A stretch of 64,000 bases of DNA, from NCBI GenBank assembly GCA_037443565.1, contig JBBIOB010000002.1:76199-140198 (forward strand), written 5' to 3'. Below the pieces are notes generated by a model that saw only the letters and a program-made list of their open reading frames with translations, ran no database searches and had not been told where the DNA came from. Position numbers and translations under genes: made by a program. The DNA is from Fervidifonticultor_A sp037443565 (GTDB taxonomy: Bacteria > Sysuimicrobiota > Sysuimicrobiia > Sysuimicrobiales > Humicultoraceae). Below are positions 60,666 to 64,000 of this stretch, one piece after another (within the stretch, counting starts at the first letter, position 1; the number at the start of each line of letters is the position of its first letter).

Positions 60666-60896
60666 GCAGACCGCCGTCCCGCGCCCTCAGTCCTCATAGT
60701 CCGAAACGACTAGCCCTGCCTCTCCGTTCGGGCCTGCGCCCACCCATCCTGTCGCCCTACCGGGGCCCCTGACACCCTGCCCCTGATGGATGAGGCGCCG
60801 GTGACCCACAGTTCCCTCCGGCGTTGGCCCTCTCCGGCGATTGGATCGTTGCCGCCCCTGCCGTACGGTGAGACCAGAGGACATGAGGCGACGGCG
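60666..60896. other. 231-bp intergenic region, no gene recognised
   Basis: A possible reading frame extends upstream from the pseudo-receiver gene but is Pro/Arg-rich and lacks a ribosome site. No RNA gene or terminator is clear. Confidence 0.4.
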
Positions 60897-61247
60897 ATGC
60901 ACAGCCGCATCCTGATCTGGTCCAACCAGCCGGCCTTCGTCAAGGCGATGCGGAGCCTGGCCGACCGCGGCGGACTCCAGGTGATGGGGATCGCGCGGAC
61001 GGCCGAGAGCGCGCCGCGGTGCGTGCAGACGTACCGACCCGATGTGGTGCTGGTGGACCGGCAGACCGAGGAGCGGCATCCCGACGTTGTCGTGCGCCTG
61101 ATGATGGAAGGCCGTCGGACCAAGGTGATTGCCTTGGATCTCGTGGACGAAGCCGCGGTCGTCCTGCAGGCCTGGCACGCACCGGTGTCCACGATCCGGG
61201 ACCTGATGCACGTCATCGAAGGCAGCCTGGCATCTCAGGCGGCGTAG
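60897..61247 (+). CDS. degenerate receiver-domain protein
   Basis: A 116-residue protein with receiver-like alternation: SRILIWSNQPAFVKAM, then PDVVLVDRQTEE, then TKVIALDLVDE and APVSTIRDLMHVIEG. The central Asp (in VLVDRQ) is kept, but the acidic pair at the end of strand 1 is replaced by WSN, so Mg-dependent phosphorylation is doubtful. No output domain. It may act as a stand-alone pseudo-receiver of the neighbouring systems. Confidence 0.65.
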   Translation: MHSRILIWSNQPAFVKAMRSLADRGGLQVMGIARTAESAPRCVQTYRPDVVLVDRQTEERHPDVVVRLMMEGRRTKVIALDLVDEAAVVLQAWHAPVSTIRDLMHVIEGSLASQAA

Positions 61248-61261
61248 AGGAGGGGACTCAA

Positions 61262-61474
61262 ATGCATCCAATCGGCATCGCGCTGGCATTCCTGGTGTTC
61301 TGGAGTCTGGTGGCGGTCGGCGTCTTCATGCTGGTGTACGGCGGCCGGCGGCTTAGCACCGGGCAGTGCCCCACCGCGTTCTGGAAGATCGTGAACGGTG
61401 CGGTGATGCTGCTGGGCGTTACCCTGACCGGCGCAGGGGTCTTCGCCACGTACGTCGTCCTGTACGGCCGCTAG
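61262..61474 (+). CDS. small two-helix membrane protein
   Basis: A 70-residue protein with two membrane helices (IALAFLVFWSLVAVGVFMLVYGG; VNGAVMLLGVTLTGAGVFATYVV) linked by RRLSTGQCPTAFW. GAGGAGGGG precedes the ATG. No family recognised; it lies between the regulators and the heptahaem cytochrome. Confidence 0.7.
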   Translation: MHPIGIALAFLVFWSLVAVGVFMLVYGGRRLSTGQCPTAFWKIVNGAVMLLGVTLTGAGVFATYVVLYGR

Positions 61475-61524
61475 GACCGGACGCACGACACCGCACACGA
61501 TCTGCGCTGCCTTCGACGTTCGAC

Positions 61525-61578
61525 GAGAGCCGCGGGGCCAGCAGCACGGCTGCCTGACGGTGCTGCCCCGCGGCTCTC
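61525..61578 (+). terminator. strong hairpin, possible terminator
   Basis: GAGAGCCGCGGGG pairs with CCCCGCGGCTCTC, extended inward by CAGCAC/GTGCTG with a small bulge. No T-tract follows, so it may instead be a processing or attenuation structure. Confidence 0.5.
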
Positions 61579-61642
61579 CTGTGCAGGGCAACACGCCGTA
61601 GGTGTCCAACTCATCATGTGAGACCTTCCCGTGGGGGGCCCG

Positions 61643-62527
61643 GTGTCCTGGCTAATCCTCATCGTCGCGCTGTGGCTGTTGTCCCCCGCCCGCCCGGCGC
61701 TTGCTCAAGAGAATGAGGTCTGCCTCGCCTGCCACCAGGCCGAGGGGATGAAGGTCACCTTCCCGGACGGCAGCGAGCTCAATGCCACGGTCGATCCCGG
61801 TAAGTTCGGTGATTCCGTCCACGGGCAGTTCCCCTGTGTGACCTGCCACGCACAGCACACCGACTACCCGCACCCGCCGGTCGGGGCGCGCACCGCACGG
61901 GCCTATTCCGTGGAGGCCCAGACGATCTGCGCGACCTGCCACGCGGACCAGCAGCAGGAGTTCGCCGCGAGCATTCACGGCCAAGGGCTGCGGATGGGGC
62001 TGGGTGACGTCCCGGTCTGCAGCGCCTGCCACACCGCCCACGCGGTCATCAAGACCGACACCGCGGCGTTCCGCAACAACATCCCCGAGATCTGCGGCAA
62101 CTGCCACGCCGACGAGGGGATCATGCGGCGCTACGGGCTGCTTCCCGTCCATCAGACGTACCTGGCCGAGTTCCACGGTGTCACGACGCGCCTCTACCGG
62201 ATCGTCACGCCGATGGCCCCGTCGCCCGCCGCGGTCTGCTACGACTGTCACACCGCGCACCGGGTTCAGCGGGTCGCCGATCCGGCGTCGGCCGTTCACC
62301 CCTCGAACCTCCTCGAGACCTGCCGGTCCTGCCACGCGAACGCGGGCCGGTTCTTCGCCACGGGCTGGACCGAGCACAAGACGCCGAGCCTGCGGGAGGC
62401 CACGCTCGTCTACCTCGTCCAGGTGTTCTACTGGATCCTGATCCCAGGGACCGTGGCGGTGCTCGCGCTGCTGACCGTGCTCGACCTGTGGCACTTCGCC
62501 GTGAGGAAGTGGGGCGGCGGCCGATGA
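61643..62527 (+). CDS. heptahaem cytochrome c with C-terminal membrane anchor
   Basis: About 294 residues: signal peptide (to ...ARPALAQ), seven CxxCH motifs (CLACH, CVTCH, CATCH, CSACH, CGNCH, CYDCH, CRSCH) and a C-terminal membrane helix (FYWILIPGTVAVLALLTVLD). GTG 61643 is preferred because GGGGGG precedes it; GTG 61631 is also open. It overlaps the cytochrome b gene by 4 bases and should form a quinone-linked module with it. Confidence 0.9.
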   Translation: MSWLILIVALWLLSPARPALAQENEVCLACHQAEGMKVTFPDGSELNATVDPGKFGDSVHGQFPCVTCHAQHTDYPHPPVGARTARAYSVEAQTICATCHADQQQEFAASIHGQGLRMGLGDVPVCSACHTAHAVIKTDTAAFRNNIPEICGNCHADEGIMRRYGLLPVHQTYLAEFHGVTTRLYRIVTPMAPSPAAVCYDCHTAHRVQRVADPASAVHPSNLLETCRSCHANAGRFFATGWTEHKTPSLREATLVYLVQVFYWILIPGTVAVLALLTVLDLWHFAVRKWGGGR

Positions 62528-63318
62528 TGCGCCGGCACCGCGGCCCCCAGGTCGAGCGCTTCTCGCTGGCCCAGCGCATCGAGCACTTCGTGCTGCTCAT
62601 GACCTTCAACGTGCTGGCGATCACCGGGCTGCCCCAGAAGTACTCGCACACCGGCTGGGCCGAGCGCCTGGTGATCCTCATGGGCGGCATCGACCAGACG
62701 CGGTGGATTCACCGCGCGACCGCCGTCGTCCTCATCGCGCTCGGCGCCTGGCACGCGATCAACGTGGTCGTCACCCGCAACCGGCCGGTCCGGCGGCACG
62801 ACATGAAGGTGGGGCCGAAGGACCTGCGGGACCTGATCGGCGATATCAAGTACCTGGCCGGGCGCAGCCGCGAGCGCCCGCAGTTCGGCCGGTTCGACTA
62901 CCGCCAGAAGTTCGAGTACTGGGCGGTGCTGTGGGGCACGGTGCTGATGGGCGTCACCGGGATCGTGATGTGGTACCCGGAATTCTGGACGAGGTGGCTG
63001 CCGGGCATTATCGTCCCCGCCGCCCGGGTGGCCCACGGCGGCGAGGCGCTGCTGGCGCTGTTCGCGGTCATCATCTGGCACTTCTACAACGCGCACTTCC
63101 GGCCCGACATCTTCCCCATGGATCCGGCGATGTTCACCGGGACGATCCACGCCGAGCGCGTGCGTGAGGAGCACCCGCAGGAGTACGAGGAGCTCGTGCA
63201 GCTGGGCGCAGTGCCGCCTCGGGATCAGGACGCCGCGGGCCACGCACCTGCCGCCGGGGCCTCTCCGCCCGATGCCGGCGCTGATGCTCGTGGCCCGTCC
63301 CCCCGCGAGCCCTCGTAG
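62524..63318 (+). CDS. four-helix cytochrome b (formate dehydrogenase gamma-like)
   Basis: A 264-residue membrane protein. Haem-ligand candidates: H in QRIEHFVLL, H in RWIHRATAVV, H in LGAWHAINVVV, and two in RVAHGGEALLALFAVIIWHF. It resembles FdnI/HydC-type cytochrome b subunits that link quinone to exported redox proteins. An acidic, Pro/Ala-rich cytosolic tail ends the protein. Coupled to the heptahaem gene by ATGA. Confidence 0.88.
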   Translation: MMRRHRGPQVERFSLAQRIEHFVLLMTFNVLAITGLPQKYSHTGWAERLVILMGGIDQTRWIHRATAVVLIALGAWHAINVVVTRNRPVRRHDMKVGPKDLRDLIGDIKYLAGRSRERPQFGRFDYRQKFEYWAVLWGTVLMGVTGIVMWYPEFWTRWLPGIIVPAARVAHGGEALLALFAVIIWHFYNAHFRPDIFPMDPAMFTGTIHAERVREEHPQEYEELVQLGAVPPRDQDAAGHAPAAGASPPDAGADARGPSPREPS

Positions 63319-63783
63319 ACAGCCGGCCGAGCCGACTCCTCCGTCTCCCGACACACACCAACCGGCCGCCGCATCGTGCACCGTACAGTTCCGGCAGGAC
63401 ACGGGATCGTCCACGGGGGCGTAAGCGCGGAATTTGTCTGAGCCCAGCGAGGCTCGTATGTTTGATTGCGACACGCTTCCGGGACATCCTCATGCCAGCA
63501 TCAGGGCGAAGAGATGACTCCGACGAGATCGGCTGAAGGAGACAGACCGGCGAAACGAAAGCTTGACAGGCGCAGCGCTTTCAGAGATGACACCTCAGGC
63601 GGCGTAGCGGACGCTCGGGTGGCGGAAGCAGCGATTGAGGAGAGCCCAGTGGAACTGCTACCCCGGCCTTGCCGGATGATCCATTCGATTCGACGTTCTT
63701 GGCTAGCGCTGTGGGCGGGCTAGGCCGACTAGCCAAAGCAGGAGCTAGGCAGCTCCCGCGGGCACTTGCTGGGAGGGTTGGTA
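63319..63783. other. 465-bp region without a called gene
   Basis: Base use shifts to lower GC around 63430. A TTGACA (63563-63568) is present without a good -10. Inverted repeats GGCTAG-gccga-CTAGCC (63718-63734) and GGAGCT-aggc-AGCTCC (63741-63756) precede the next gene. A frame at 63466-63723 exists but lacks coding character. No RNA gene recognised. Confidence 0.5.
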
Positions 63784-64000
63784 ATGCCTCGTCGAACATT
63801 ACCGCCTGACGTAATTGCTCTGGTTCACCACGTAGAACTCTCAAGGGCCGGCTGGCGCGATCGCGTGGCCGATCAACTAGTGATTGCTGCTCTTCATTCA
63901 GCGGGAGGCTCAGCTGGCCGTGCCACGCTCCCTGCGAGCCTCTCGGCGCTCGGCGCTGCACTCGACCCGACAACTCTGGGCCAATCCGTCGCTCGCCTGC
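63784..64000 (+). CDS. 5' part of an unknown gene, cut by the window edge
   Basis: ATG 63784 follows GGGAGGG by 7 bases and opens a stop-free frame of 72 codons to the window end. It begins MPRRTLPPDVIALVHHVEL and continues as an apparent helical domain (WRDRVADQLVIAALHSAGG). It uses codons rare elsewhere here (TTA, CTA, GTA, ATT). Function unknown. Confidence 0.6.
   Translation, partial: MPRRTLPPDVIALVHHVELSRAGWRDRVADQLVIAALHSAGGSAGRATLPASLSALGAALDPTTLGQSVARL

Noticed and set aside
56414..63318. Outer-membrane metal-reduction conduit
   Set aside because: Multihaem proteins are present, but no porin or outer-membrane component is seen.
63466..63723. 85-codon frame before the last gene
   Set aside because: No ribosome site, no domain character, and it spans hairpin-rich intergenic sequence.
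1..64000. CRISPR arrays and insertion sequences
   Set aside because: No spaced direct repeats, cas genes or transposase genes were seen.

Overview
The window is high-GC bacterial chromosome, dense with short-gapped and overlapping genes. No rRNA or taxonomic marker is present. The gene set (yebC-ruvCAB, DUF2905, SpoIID, queA, tgt, yajC; bacillithiol genes bshB1/bshC; a Gram-positive-type LexA box; system I cytochrome c maturation; multihaem cytochromes) suggests an uncultivated Terrabacteria lineage of the Firmicutes/Chloroflexota/CSP1-3 (Sysuimicrobiota) kind. That placement is inference.

Layout. 1-3566 is the right end of an integrative element (prim-pol replication protein, excisionase-like regulator, zinc-ribbon proteins). 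It ends in a 64-bp 3' fragment of tRNA-Ile, the expected duplicated attachment site; the intact tRNA and the integrase must lie left of the window. 3567-6160 is a decayed zone with a CAP-domain remnant, a frameshifted histidine kinase and two small unknown genes. 6336-14650 holds a glyoxalase-family dioxygenase, a hydrolase, a half-cyclase fusion, two MFS exporters, a metalloprotease and a thioesterase. 14676-17815 is rearranged: an internally deleted SDR, tRNA-Ala, a VapBC pair, and an HD-GYP protein that has lost the start of its sensor domain exactly at the vapC stop. 17992-24747 carries a secreted HExxH protein fused in frame to a zinc-ribbon protein, proBA, and a caspase/gingipain-like protein.

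24809-45875 is housekeeping: PBP1A, yebC, a second VapBC, ruvCAB under a probable LexA box, queuosine genes, glutamate dehydrogenase, bacillithiol synthesis and ccmABCDEFI. The ccm operon leads directly into the respiratory region.

46853-63318 is the most interesting part. A dihaem cytochrome c, a Rieske protein and a cytochrome b form a bc-type complex, but this cytochrome b keeps only the histidines for one haem. Four overlapping genes follow: a second cytochrome b with both haem pairs fused to a 2x[4Fe-4S] ferredoxin, an FlpD/MvhD-like iron-sulfur subunit, and tiny membrane proteins. I infer a quinol-oxidising complex that splits electrons between a high-potential c-type branch and a low-potential ferredoxin/FlpD branch. 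Next come a polyprenyl synthase (probable menaquinone tail), two histidine kinase/response regulator pairs (one kinase with a CxxCH haem motif in its membrane sensor, the other with a three-cysteine GAF), a decahaem NapC-like protein, and a heptahaem cytochrome with its cytochrome b partner. The last 0.5 kb looks compositionally different and ends in a gene cut by the window edge.
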